From assembly GCA_012960035.1 (NCBI GenBank), contig DUBZ01000010.1:1-48034 (forward strand): a DNA stretch of 48,034 nt, in the 5' to 3' direction. This DNA comes from Myxococcales bacterium (GTDB lineage: Bacteria > Myxococcota_A > UBA9160 > UBA4427). The notes beneath the pieces are model-generated. The model did not search any database. It was not told the DNA's origin and worked only from the letters and a program-made list of their open reading frames with translations. Both the position numbers and the translations under genes were made by a program. Positions 39,676-47,868 of the stretch are shown here, piece by piece; the first letter of the stretch is position 1, and each line of letters begins with the position of its first letter.

Positions 39676-41339
39676 GGGGCACAACTCTTTAAAAGCGCAG
39701 CGTCTGCGGCATCGATGTCGATGGACAAGGGTTGCATCGGCTCATTTCCCAAGATCGCGTCTGCGGCTTTCTCGGCGATCATCATCACGGGAGCGTAGAT
39801 ATTCGCATTGGTGATGGTCGGCATGACGGCAGCGTCGACCACGCGCAGACCCTCGACGCCGTGCACGCGAAACGTGTCCGGGTCGACCACCGCGAGTTTA
39901 TCGACGCCCATGCGGCAGGTGCAGGATGGATGCAGGGCTGTTTCCCCGTCTCGCGCGACCCAATTGATGATCTCGTCGTCGGACCTGACATCCGGGCCAG
40001 GGGAAATTTCCCCGGCATCAAACTCCTGAAACGCGGGCTGGCTCAGCAAGTCGCGCGCGCAGTGAATGGCTTCGATCCATTCCCGCCGGTCGCGTTCTGT
40101 CGAGAGGTAGTTGAACTGCAGGCTCGGCATGTCTTTCGCGTTTTTTGAGCGAATGCGCAGTCGGCCTCGCGCGTCCGAAAGCATCGGACCAATGTGAATT
40201 TGGTAGCCATGCCCGCTCGTCGCCGTGGTCCCGTCGTAGCGAATGGCGAGGGGGAGGAAGTGAATCATCAAATTCGGGTAAGCGGCCGACGCATGGCCTC
40301 GAACGAAGCCTCCGGCTTCAAAGTGATTGGTCATGCCGGGGCCGGTTCCGGCGAGCCACTGTAACCCGATCCATGGGCGCCATCGCCACTTGATGTTGGG
40401 CGCCATGGAAACCGGCTTGTCACAACGATGTTGAACGTAGACTTCGAGGTGGTCCTGCAGGTTTTCGCCGACACCCGGGAGGTCCTGAACGACAGGGATA
40501 TCGCAGTCGCGCAACAACTCGGCGGGCCCGATCCCAGACAACTGCAGCAGTTGGGCGGAATTGATCGCACCGCCGCAACTGATGACCTCTCGACCGCGCA
40601 CGCTCGCAGTGCTGCGGCCTTTCGTGTACTCGACGCCGACGGCGCGGTTTCCTTCAAACAGTACGCGCGTCGCGTGGGTTCGAAATCGAACCTCGAGGTT
40701 GGGCCGACTCTTGACCGGGTGGTAGTACGCGCGTGCGGCGCTCCAGCGCTTGCCGTTGCGGATGGTTCGATCAAAGCGGCCGAAGCCTTCTTGCTGGGCT
40801 CCATTTACGTCTTCGGTGATCCCGTGACCGGCCTGCTTCGCCGCTTCAAAGAGTGCGTCGAAGAGGGGACCTTGGGCGCGCCCGCGTTCAATCGATAGGG
40901 GGCCATCGCGCCCGCGATAGCGGTCGTCGCCATCTGCCGCCGTTTCCATTCGCTTGAAGTACGGTAGGCAATGGGCGTAGCTCCACCGCTCGAGCCCCGC
41001 TTGCGTTGCCCAGCCGTCGTAGTCCGCTCGATTGCCGCGTTGAAAGATCATCCCGTTAATGCTGCTCGAGCCGCCGAGCAGTTTTCCGCGGGCGTGATAG
41101 ACCTCGCGGTCGTTCATGTGAGGTTCGGGGTCGGAGAGATAACCCCAGTCGTAAAAGCGACTGCCGAGTGGGAGCGCAAGTGCCGCCGGCATATGAATGA
41201 GCACGTCCCACCAGGCATCGGGGCGGCCAGCTTCGAGGACGAGGACCCGCTGGTTCGGATCGGCGCTCAGGCGATTGGCAAGAACGCAGCCGGCAGAGCC
41301 TCCTCCAACGATCACATAATCGTAGTCTGGCTCGCTCAC
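39672..41339 (-). CDS. betA: GMC oxidoreductase, choline dehydrogenase-like
   Basis: A 555-residue FAD enzyme. DYVIVGGGSAGCVLANRLS (FAD motif, residues about 7-25) is followed by LVLEAGRPD, GKLLGGSSSINGMIFQRGN (GMC signature 1), and REVISCGGAINSAQLLQLSGIGP (signature 2). The C-terminal catalytic His is in ALHPSCTCRMG and the Asn/His partner region is TNANIYAPVMMIAEKAADAI. The arrangement matches BetA-type choline dehydrogenases, though other alcohols are possible within this family. The GTG at 41339 follows GGAGGAA. It is coupled to a BCCT carrier downstream; no betaine-aldehyde dehydrogenase is in the window, but BetA can perform both steps. Confidence 0.85.
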   Translation of the reverse strand: MSEPDYDYVIVGGGSAGCVLANRLSADPNQRVLVLEAGRPDAWWDVLIHMPAALALPLGSRFYDWGYLSDPEPHMNDREVYHARGKLLGGSSSINGMIFQRGNRADYDGWATQAGLERWSYAHCLPYFKRMETAADGDDRYRGRDGPLSIERGRAQGPLFDALFEAAKQAGHGITEDVNGAQQEGFGRFDRTIRNGKRWSAARAYYHPVKSRPNLEVRFRTHATRVLFEGNRAVGVEYTKGRSTASVRGREVISCGGAINSAQLLQLSGIGPAELLRDCDIPVVQDLPGVGENLQDHLEVYVQHRCDKPVSMAPNIKWRWRPWIGLQWLAGTGPGMTNHFEAGGFVRGHASAAYPNLMIHFLPLAIRYDGTTATSGHGYQIHIGPMLSDARGRLRIRSKNAKDMPSLQFNYLSTERDRREWIEAIHCARDLLSQPAFQEFDAGEISPGPDVRSDDEIINWVARDGETALHPSCTCRMGVDKLAVVDPDTFRVHGVEGLRVVDAAVMPTITNANIYAPVMMIAEKAADAILGNEPMQPLSIDIDAADAALLKSCAP

Positions 41340-41484
41340 GGTTCCGCTTTCCTCCGCGCTGCAGGGCACATCATTCGGCTGGGTCGTCGTTCCAAGGCGT
41401 GAAGATAGGCGATGCTCTCGGGTCGCGTCGAAGAGACTCCGCCATGTCGGCGAGCCGTGACTGGGCCGCGCGCGTTAGTGCGGG

Positions 41485-42003
41485 TTAGTCTTGGGCGCGA
41501 TCGATGTCGGGTTTCGTAACCGTGTTCGGGTCCACCGGGGTATGGACGACCAGCGGCAAGATCCGCGGGTAGGCCTTCTTCGCGTATCCAACATACGCGC
41601 CGTCCGACGTGATCTCTTTCCAAATGCGCTCTCGTTCTTCGCCTTGCGCGATGTGAGCGCGGCAGAACTTCCAAGCCCCATCGACTTTCAGCCACGTAAA
41701 AGGATACGCACGGACGTTTGTTGCCCAGACAGGGTCTTGCGGTCTGCCAGCGAGCGAACCTTGAACGACGTACTGAGGGTCGAATTGGTGGTACGGCAAG
41801 ACGACGGTTTTCGGCGCTCCGGTCTTCCAATGCAGCGTCGTCATCAAAAGGCACGGTCGCTCCCGCATCCCTCCTGCCTTCGCATAGATGCGATTGACGA
41901 GCGAATAACCCGTCAAGCGAACCAAGGCTTTGTCGACTGGGAGACAAGCGGGATAAAGCGTGAGGAAGACGAGTCGTTGATAGAACTTGCTGGGCTTCGG
42001 CAT
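41485..42003 (-). CDS. DUF385/Ddn-like deazaflavin (F420)-dependent reductase family protein
   Basis: A 172-residue split-barrel protein of the nitroreductase/quinone-reductase family typified by mycobacterial Ddn. Typical features are RERPCLLMTTLHWKTGAPKTVVLPYH, the GSLAGRPQDPVWATNVRAYP segment (in Ddn, G-x-x-P-x-W-x-x-N-L), and a C-terminal GYAKKAYPRILPLVVHTPVD. Members use F420H2 or FMN to reduce quinones or nitro compounds. It implies, but does not prove, that the organism makes F420. An AGGAG sits 8 bases before the ATG. It is monocistronic. Confidence 0.85.
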   Translation of the reverse strand: MPKPSKFYQRLVFLTLYPACLPVDKALVRLTGYSLVNRIYAKAGGMRERPCLLMTTLHWKTGAPKTVVLPYHQFDPQYVVQGSLAGRPQDPVWATNVRAYPFTWLKVDGAWKFCRAHIAQGEERERIWKEITSDGAYVGYAKKAYPRILPLVVHTPVDPNTVTKPDIDRAQD

Positions 42004-42057
42004 CGTGTGCTCCTGCGTGTCTCAGAAACCTAGCATTGCGATTTAAGCGAAACGCGG

Positions 42058-42309
42058 TTACTTGCGTCCGTCTGCGAAGTCGTGTCCCGTGGCATCCGCG
42101 TAAACGTTTTGGCACCCGGGTTTATCGAGACGGACATGACGGCGTCGATTGATGCGGCACGGCCGCTGATCGAAGGGGCAACGCCGATGGGGAAGTTCGG
42201 CGAACCGGACGACATCGCCTGGGCGGCGGTCTATCTCGCGAGTGACGAGGCCAAGTTCATGACGGAACAGACGATCTCGCCAAACGGCGGCGATCACATG
42301 AGCCAGTAG
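42058..42309 (+). pseudogene. C-terminal fragment of a second short-chain dehydrogenase
   Basis: The frame reads RLLASVCEVVSRGIRVNVLA then PGFIETDMTASIDAA, GATPMGKFGEPDDIAWAAVY and LASDEAKFMTEQTISPNGGDHM. This is the last third of an SDR, without the cofactor fold or the catalytic Tyr and Lys. Its left end is close to the homologous position of the break in the fragment at 21552. It is a deletion remnant. Confidence 0.8.
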
Positions 42310-42386
42310 CGCTTGGGCGCTCATCGCTTCGCGGTTTCATCGACCGGGCCAGCGGCGAAGCGCCGCTGACCCAATCAAAATGACTG

Positions 42387-43007
42387 CTAGCTCGCGGTTT
42401 CCGCAGTCACGCGCGCAATGCTCGGGTGCTTGGCGAGTCGCTCCAGCAAATCAGAAATGCGTGGGTGGTCGGCGAGCAAGTCCATGCCGAGGACGTTCTT
42501 TGCAAGCATGGTCGCCAAGCCGAAGGTGTAGTGGGTGTAGAGGTCCGCCAATGTGAATTCAGACCCCGCTGCGTAGGGCTTGCAGACGAAGAGGCGTTCG
42601 ACGGCAACCATTCCCTTCGCGAGGTCCGCTTTGACCTGGCTCTTCGTCTCGTCGCTGACCGGCTTGTTGAACAGCAGTTCCGGGAGGCAGCGTCGCGCCA
42701 CCAGCTCGATGTCGAGCTTGAGGTGGTTCGAGAGTTCGAGAACCTTGCCCGCCGCGAACGGATCACTTGGCAACATGGCGGGTTCGGGTTGTAGCCGTTC
42801 GAGGTATGCGGCGATGGCCATCGACTCCGACATGAATTGTCCGTCGACTTCGATCGAAGGCATCTTGCCCATCGGGGAACGCTGCAGGTAGTCGTCCTTC
42901 TGTGACGGGGGAGATTTGACTTCTTCGAATTCAAGACCCTTTTCGATCAGGAGAGCCTTCGTAAGGCTGTAGTAGTTACTCATTTTCAGGCCGTAGAGTT
43001 TAATCAT
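42387..43007 (-). CDS. glutathione S-transferase family protein
   Basis: A 206-residue intact GST. The thioredoxin-like N-domain (1-80) has MIKLYGLKMSNYYSLTKALL, then RSPMGKMPSIEVDGQFMSES, with the cis-Pro and ES glutathione-binding pairs. The helical C-domain includes FTLADLYTHYTFGLATMLAKN. It would conjugate glutathione to electrophiles or act in isomerisation of a catabolic intermediate. The ATG at 43007 follows GAGAGGAAAC; an in-frame ATG 24 codons earlier lacks a site. It stands alone. Confidence 0.9.
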   Translation of the reverse strand: MIKLYGLKMSNYYSLTKALLIEKGLEFEEVKSPPSQKDDYLQRSPMGKMPSIEVDGQFMSESMAIAAYLERLQPEPAMLPSDPFAAGKVLELSNHLKLDIELVARRCLPELLFNKPVSDETKSQVKADLAKGMVAVERLFVCKPYAAGSEFTLADLYTHYTFGLATMLAKNVLGMDLLADHPRISDLLERLAKHPSIARVTAETAS

Positions 43008-43140
43008 GTTTCCTCTCGTCCGAATGGATGGATTGGTGTCGGGGTTGTGGTGAGGCCTGAGGTTAGAGCTGCGGGGCATTTTATGCCGCCCACAAGTTCA
43101 TCGTTTTTTGGAGCGCTAGAGGACGCGTCGCGCATCGGGG

Positions 43141-43542
43141 AGTGGGCACCTGATCTACAACGCAGTGTCTCTGAAGAACGCTGAGTTTACCTTGGATGCG
43201 CCTCCCGAAGGCTTTAAGATGACGACGTTCATTGGCCCAGAAGTGGGGGACATCGCGTCGGACACCGCGCTTCAGGGGGACTTCGATGGAGACGGCTTCC
43301 CCGAATTCGTAGATCTACGGGACGGCAATGAACCGGACGCTTCCGAAATTCGGCTCACAGAAATTCAAGGCGTAAAAGCGGAAGACGTACTGTGTTACAG
43401 CGCGCCGTCGTCCGACCACGACGGAGACGGGATCGATGATTTGGTGGTCAATGAAATGTTGGGGGACGGTCTTCAGCCCGGAACCCAGGACGCCGGAAAC
43501 CTCATCGTGATCTGCGGGAAGCTGGTCGAAGGCTTGTATTGA
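43141..43542 (+). pseudogene. C-terminal remnant of an FG-GAP (beta-propeller) protein
   Basis: The frame reads SGHLIYNAVSLKNAEF, then ALQGDFDGDGFPEFVDLRD and APSSDHDGDGIDDLVVNEMLGDG. The two D-x-D-G-D-G loops with following hydrophobic strand are calcium-binding FG-GAP repeats of extracellular integrin-like propellers. No start or signal peptide is visible, and a propeller needs about seven blades, so this is the tail of a lost gene, although a GTG at 43165 could start a 125-residue product. Its stop is 13 bases from the convergent SDR gene. Confidence 0.65.
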
Positions 43543-43555
43543 GTTTTCCGACCGT

Positions 43556-44350
43556 TTAGATGTTCGCCTCTGGCATCTCGACCTGGATCTGGGTGAGCCC
43601 GCCGTTGACGCCATAGATTTCACCGGTGACATAGCTTGCCGCCGGAGAAGCCAGGTACAACGCGCAAGCTGCGATGTCTTCGACCTTGCCGAGTCGCTTC
43701 ATTGGGGTCTTGGCCAGCATCTGTTGCTCGAAGGCGTCAGTCATAAATCCCTTGAGGGCTTCGGTGAGAATCGAGCCGACCGCGATGCCATTCACGCGAA
43801 CCTTGGGCGCAAAGTCTTGCGCGAGGTTCTTGGTCAAGAATGAGAGCGCTGCTTTGGCCACGCCGTAGGCGGCGAAGCCACGAGCGTTGAAGCGACCGGC
43901 AACCGACGAGATGTTCACAATGGCACCGCCGCCTGCTGTTTCGACCATCTTGGGAACGCAGAGCCGTGTCATCGCAAGTGCAGTCGTGACGTTAAATCGA
44001 AAGCAGGCATCGAATTCAGATTCAGTCGTGTCGAGGGTCGCCTTAGGAGGCCACCCCCCGGCGTTGTTTACGAGGATATCGACGCGTCCGAACTCCTCGA
44101 CCGTCTTTGCGACGAGGGCTTCGCGCTGCTCCGCTTGAAGCACGTCACAAGGAACAACCAACGCCCGTTGTCCGCGCTCGCGAATCTTTTCGGCGGTCGC
44201 TTCTAGCTGTGAAACGGTGCGCGCAGAAACCACAACGTCTGCGCCCGCATCGGCGTACGCGAGTGCGGTGCCAGCACCGATGCCGCGGCCGGAGCCCGTC
44301 ACAATTGCAACTTGACCATCGAGGCGGAATGAATCGAGGATATTGGCCAT
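43556..44350 (-). CDS. short-chain dehydrogenase/reductase (classical SDR)
   Basis: A complete 264-residue classical SDR. TGSGRGIG (18-25) binds the nucleotide, NNAG is at 95-98, the catalytic residues are Ser in IVNISSVAG (148 or 149), Tyr162 and Lys166 (YGVAK), and the tail has YLASPAASYVTGEIYGVNGG. The first beta-strand is followed by SARTVSQLEAT, lacking the Asp typical of NAD-only enzymes and with Ser-Ala-Arg, which favours NADP. Relatives include 7-alpha-hydroxysteroid and 3-oxoacyl reductases. GGAG precedes the ATG at 44350. Its upstream region is shared with the divergent BVMO, so a pathway of alcohol to ketone to ester is plausible. Confidence 0.91.
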   Translation of the reverse strand: MANILDSFRLDGQVAIVTGSGRGIGAGTALAYADAGADVVVSARTVSQLEATAEKIRERGQRALVVPCDVLQAEQREALVAKTVEEFGRVDILVNNAGGWPPKATLDTTESEFDACFRFNVTTALAMTRLCVPKMVETAGGGAIVNISSVAGRFNARGFAAYGVAKAALSFLTKNLAQDFAPKVRVNGIAVGSILTEALKGFMTDAFEQQMLAKTPMKRLGKVEDIAACALYLASPAASYVTGEIYGVNGGLTQIQVEMPEANI

Positions 44351-44590
44351 GGCGTGTCTCCAATTGGATTGAGGGATGATGGGGGCAGCGCGTTGGTGTT
44401 TGCACGTCTGCGCCAGAATTGAGTCGAAAAAGAGCATTACACCAGCCACAGCACCGGTTCAAACTCGCAATCGACAGGCGCAGTGGGCGGTGAACAATGA
44501 CGGTCACGGACAAATGTGGAGACGATCATGATTGGCAGCATCTTTCGTGCATTCGAGTTGTGCCTGCTCAGCGCGATGATCTGGCGACAT

Positions 44591-44613
44591 GCTTCGCTTT
44601 GCCCCAGCGAAGC
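44591..44613. promoter_or_regulatory. 8-bp perfect inverted repeat in the SDR/BVMO gap
   Basis: GCTTCGCT and AGCGAAGC surround a 7-base spacer, in the 359-base region between the divergent SDR and BVMO genes. It may be a second operator or a leader hairpin; no function can be shown. Confidence 0.35.
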
Positions 44614-44657
44614 GAGACGCTCAGCGACGCTCGCATTTGCTCCGGCGTCTGGCAGTA

Positions 44658-44676
44658 ATTGCACCAGTAGTGCAAT
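44658..44676. promoter_or_regulatory. 19-bp palindromic operator candidate for the BVMO-TetR unit
   Basis: ATTGCAC and GTGCAAT are perfect 7-base arms around a 5-base spacer, 33 bases upstream of the BVMO ATG. The size and place fit autorepression by the TetR-type regulator encoded at the end of the same operon. A further TTGCAAC follows at 44681-44687. Confidence 0.55.
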
Positions 44677-44709
44677 ATGGTTGCAACGCGCATTGAAGGA
44701 GCAAATGAG

Positions 44710-46539
44710 ATGGCGACTGCAGGGCAGGGCGAAGGCGACGCAACGCGTGATGGCACAGGGCTGGGGTTCGACCCGGACGCACTGCGCGAAAGGTATCGAC
44801 TTGAGCGCGAAAAGCGTTTGCGGGAAGACGGCAACGAACAGTACGTCGAAGTCAAAGGTGACTTTGCACACTTCCTCGACGACCCGTACGCCGAGCCGGG
44901 TTACGAACGCGAACCGCTTACGGACAGCGTTGAAGTCCTGGTCGTGGGAGGCGGTTTCGGTGGTTTGCTCGCCGGCGCGCGACTGCGTCAGGCGGGTGTC
45001 GAAGACATTCGCTTCATCGACCCTGCAGCCGACTTTGGTGGCACCTGGTACTGGAACCGATACCCCGGCATCGCATGTGATATCGAGTCGTACACGTACT
45101 TGCCTCTGCTAGAAGAACTCGGCTTCGTTCCCAAGGAGAAGTACTCGTTTGGCCGCGAGATCTTGGATCACTCCCAGGAGATCGCGCGACACTTTGATCT
45201 GTACCGCGACGTTTGTTTTCAGACGCGCGTTGAATCGTTCGACTGGGACGAAGACGAAGGCTGTTGGATCGTCTCCACCAACCGTGGCGACCGTATGAAG
45301 GCACGTTTCGTTTGCCTCGCGACCGGGCCACTGAATCGTCCGAAGTTGCCGGGGATCCCCGGGATCGAAGAATTCGAAGGCCACACATTTCATGCAAGTC
45401 GCTGGGACTACAAATACACCGGGGGCGATTCCGAAGGCAATCTTACGGGTCTCAAGGGAAAGCGTGTCGGCATCATCGGGACCGGCGCGACCTCGGTGCA
45501 GAGCGTTCCGCACTTGGGCGAATGGGCAGACGAACTCCATGTTTTTCAGCGGACGCCTTCGTCGATCGACGTCAAACAGAATCCGGCGACCGACCCAGAA
45601 TGGGTAAAAGAGCTGAAGCCGGGCTGGCATCAGCACCGGATGGACAACTTTAATAATCAAGTGTCTGGTGTTCCCCAGGCAGTAGATCTGATCAACGACG
45701 GATGGACTGACCTCATCGGGAAGCTCTTGACTGGAATTCAATCAGGTCGATCCAAGGACCTCACGCCGGAGGGCATCGCGAAGGCAGTTGAAGTTGCTGA
45801 CTTCGAAAAAATGGAAGAGATCCGTGCGAGGGTCGAGTCCGTCGTAGACGACCCGGAAACCGCCGAAGCCCTCAAGCCGTACTACCGGCAATTCTGCAAG
45901 CGTCCGTGTTTCCACAATGAATACCTGGAAGCGTTCAACAGACCCAACGTCAACTTGGTAGACACCAAGGGGCAGGGGGTAACCCAGATCACGAAGAAGG
46001 GTGTTATCGCCGACGGCAAGGAATACGAACTCGACTGTTTGATCTATGCGAGCGGCTTTGAGGTGGGTACCGACTATTCGCGCAGAGGTGGTTTCCATCT
46101 CCGGGGGCGCGACGGCGAGACGTTGACCGAAAAGTGGGAGGACGGAGTTCGCACCCTGCACGGGATGCACGTCAACGGTTTTCCCAACTGCTTCATCATG
46201 AGTAACTCGCAGGCGGGCTTTACGGCGAATTATCCCCACTTGCTTGATCAGCAAGCGCAACACATCGCTTACATCCTCAAGACCGCGGGCGAAAAATCTC
46301 TTCGCCGCGTTGAAGTGAGTGAGAAAGGCGAAGACGCTTGGGTGCAGCATTGCCTTAAACAGGCGACGACGCGTGCGGACTTTCTCGAGAGCTGCACCCC
46401 TGGCTACTACAACAACGAAGGCAAGATTTCAGAGTTGAGCACCCAAAACGGCTTCTATGGTGGAGGCTCAATCGACTTCTTTAAGATTCTGTCCGCGTGG
46501 CGGGACAGTGGTGAGCTTGACGGGTTGGAAGTCAGTTAG
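44710..46539 (+). CDS. Baeyer-Villiger monooxygenase (type I, FAD/NADPH)
   Basis: A 609-residue flavoprotein. After a 70-residue N-terminal extension, the FAD motif is VLVVGGGFGGLLAGARLRQ (80-85 core), then FGGTWYWNRYPG. The type I BVMO fingerprint F-x-G-x-x-x-H-x-x-x-W-D is exact at 222-233 (FEGHTFHASRWD), and the NADPH motif is VGIIGTGATSVQSVP. The long extension recalls cyclododecanone- and phenylacetone-type enzymes acting on bulky ketones or steroids. It inserts oxygen next to a ketone to give an ester or lactone. The ATG at 44710 follows GAAGGAG. A TetR gene starts 3 bases after its stop and a divergent SDR could supply the ketone. Confidence 0.93.
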   Translation: MATAGQGEGDATRDGTGLGFDPDALRERYRLEREKRLREDGNEQYVEVKGDFAHFLDDPYAEPGYEREPLTDSVEVLVVGGGFGGLLAGARLRQAGVEDIRFIDPAADFGGTWYWNRYPGIACDIESYTYLPLLEELGFVPKEKYSFGREILDHSQEIARHFDLYRDVCFQTRVESFDWDEDEGCWIVSTNRGDRMKARFVCLATGPLNRPKLPGIPGIEEFEGHTFHASRWDYKYTGGDSEGNLTGLKGKRVGIIGTGATSVQSVPHLGEWADELHVFQRTPSSIDVKQNPATDPEWVKELKPGWHQHRMDNFNNQVSGVPQAVDLINDGWTDLIGKLLTGIQSGRSKDLTPEGIAKAVEVADFEKMEEIRARVESVVDDPETAEALKPYYRQFCKRPCFHNEYLEAFNRPNVNLVDTKGQGVTQITKKGVIADGKEYELDCLIYASGFEVGTDYSRRGGFHLRGRDGETLTEKWEDGVRTLHGMHVNGFPNCFIMSNSQAGFTANYPHLLDQQAQHIAYILKTAGEKSLRRVEVSEKGEDAWVQHCLKQATTRADFLESCTPGYYNNEGKISELSTQNGFYGGGSIDFFKILSAWRDSGELDGLEVS

Positions 46540-46542
46540 GCC

Positions 46543-47160
46543 GTGCCGCAGGTGACCACAGTCGATGGACGTCTGTCGCGAACGGTGCGTTCGCGGCTCG
46601 CGATCTGTGAAGCGTGTTTGGATCTTGTGCAAGAGGGCACGCTGCAACCCAGTGCAGACGAAATCGCTGCGCGTGCTGGGGTTTCTCGGCGTTCGGTGTT
46701 TAATCACTTCGCTGACCTCGCCGAACTCTACGATGCCGTCGTGGAAGTCGGGATGCAGCGGTGTGAGCCGCTGCTCGAGAAAATTAGCGACGACGCACCG
46801 GTGCATGACCGAGTTAAACGTCTGATCGAGGTGCGGGCGAAGTTTTTGGAAGCGACGTCATCGTTTGCTCGCGCGCTAACGGCCCAGTCCCTTGTTGGAA
46901 CCGCGGCGGATCAGGCGATTCGCGTTTCACGCGACGCACTTCGCATCAACTGCCAGGAAATCGAGCGATTGTTCCAACGCGAAATCGGGGACTTGCCTGC
47001 GCAAGATCACTTCGAAGTTGTTGAGTCGCTGTCGGCAGCTCTGAGCGCGGTGCAGTGGGAATACCTACGTCGGAGTCGTCAGCATTCCATCACCCGTTCG
47101 CGTGCAATCGTGGCGCGAACGCTCATCGCAGTGCTAAGAGACGCGGGCGTTGACGTCTAG
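46543..47160 (+). CDS. TetR-family transcriptional regulator
   Basis: A 205-residue regulator. The DNA-binding helix-turn-helix is ADEIAARAGVSRRSVFNHFADLAELYDAVV (about 38-67), with the usual N-terminal helix before it (RLAICEACLDLV). The remaining helices form a ligand-binding domain of ordinary TetR length. It begins with GTG three bases after the BVMO stop, so it is co-transcribed with its probable target. The palindrome at 44658-44676 is a candidate operator, and a BVMO substrate or product is the likely inducer. Confidence 0.9.
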   Translation: MPQVTTVDGRLSRTVRSRLAICEACLDLVQEGTLQPSADEIAARAGVSRRSVFNHFADLAELYDAVVEVGMQRCEPLLEKISDDAPVHDRVKRLIEVRAKFLEATSSFARALTAQSLVGTAADQAIRVSRDALRINCQEIERLFQREIGDLPAQDHFEVVESLSAALSAVQWEYLRRSRQHSITRSRAIVARTLIAVLRDAGVDV

Positions 47161-47236
47161 CTAGGCGCGTTAGATCCTTGCGAAGTACTTGACCCGATTC
47201 GCGCTGTTGGCGCGATCACAATAAAGGAAGTTTGAA

Positions 47237-47635
47237 ATGGCAATCGAAAAACAGGTCGTTCGCTATGGACCGATGGAACAGTTTATTCCAGAAGGTGTGC
47301 GTTCTGGTGACTTGCTCACGCTGTCGGGGCAGGTCAGCCTTGATGCCTCGGGTGCGGTCGTCGGCGAAGACGATATCGCCGCACAAGTTGTCCAAGCCTA
47401 CAAGAACGTCAAAGAAGTCCTGAGCCACTTCGATGCAACCATGGACAACATCGTTGACGAAATGTGGCTCGTGACCGACATTTCGAACGTGATGGCCAGC
47501 ATGGGAACGGTTTGGCCGCTACGCGCAGAAGCCTACGGTGTCGCAAACCCTGACGTGTCGCAGACCCTCGTTCAGGTTGGCGGGCTCGCGATGCCGGGGT
47601 TGATGATCGAAGTGAAATGCATCGCGCGAGTTTGA
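47237..47635 (+). CDS. RidA/YjgF-family protein
   Basis: A 132-residue trimeric-barrel protein with DLLTLSGQVSLDASGAVVGEDDIAAQ at the N-terminus and VQVGGLAMPGLMIEVKCIARV at the end. The Arg that defines the imine deaminase RidA (in P-x-R-S-T) is replaced: the equivalent step reads PDVSQTLVQV. It therefore belongs with the Arg-less Rid subgroups, which lack enamine deaminase activity in known cases and often sit in catabolic operons. AAAGGAAG precedes the ATG. It follows the TetR gene by 76 bases and may be in the same transcript. Confidence 0.9.
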   Translation: MAIEKQVVRYGPMEQFIPEGVRSGDLLTLSGQVSLDASGAVVGEDDIAAQVVQAYKNVKEVLSHFDATMDNIVDEMWLVTDISNVMASMGTVWPLRAEAYGVANPDVSQTLVQVGGLAMPGLMIEVKCIARV

Positions 47636-47686
47636 TCTAAGCGAATGCAGGAACCGCTCCCCAACATGTCGCGCTGATCCGTCGGG

Positions 47687-47845
47687 TTAGAGCAACGTGT
47701 AGATCAACAGTGCGATCGTGTTGCTGGCGACGATCGGTGTCGCGGCGCCGAGTAGCACGATGATGAGCGACTCCACGTACGCGCATTTGGCGAACGGTTT
47801 GAGAGCGTTGAAAGCGAAAGAGGATTCGTCCCTGTCTCTGTTCAC
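47687..47845 (-). CDS. possible small membrane protein, 52 residues
   Basis: A GTG-started minus-strand frame ends in a clean hydrophobic helix: CAYVESLIIVLLGAATPIVA followed by SNTIALLIYTLL. It is bounded upstream by an in-frame stop and has no obvious ribosome site. It could be a small single-helix protein or the tail of a lost transporter. Confidence 0.3.
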   Translation of the reverse strand: MNRDRDESSFAFNALKPFAKCAYVESLIIVLLGAATPIVASNTIALLIYTLL

Positions 47846-47868
47846 CCAGCGGATTCAGTTGGAAGTTT

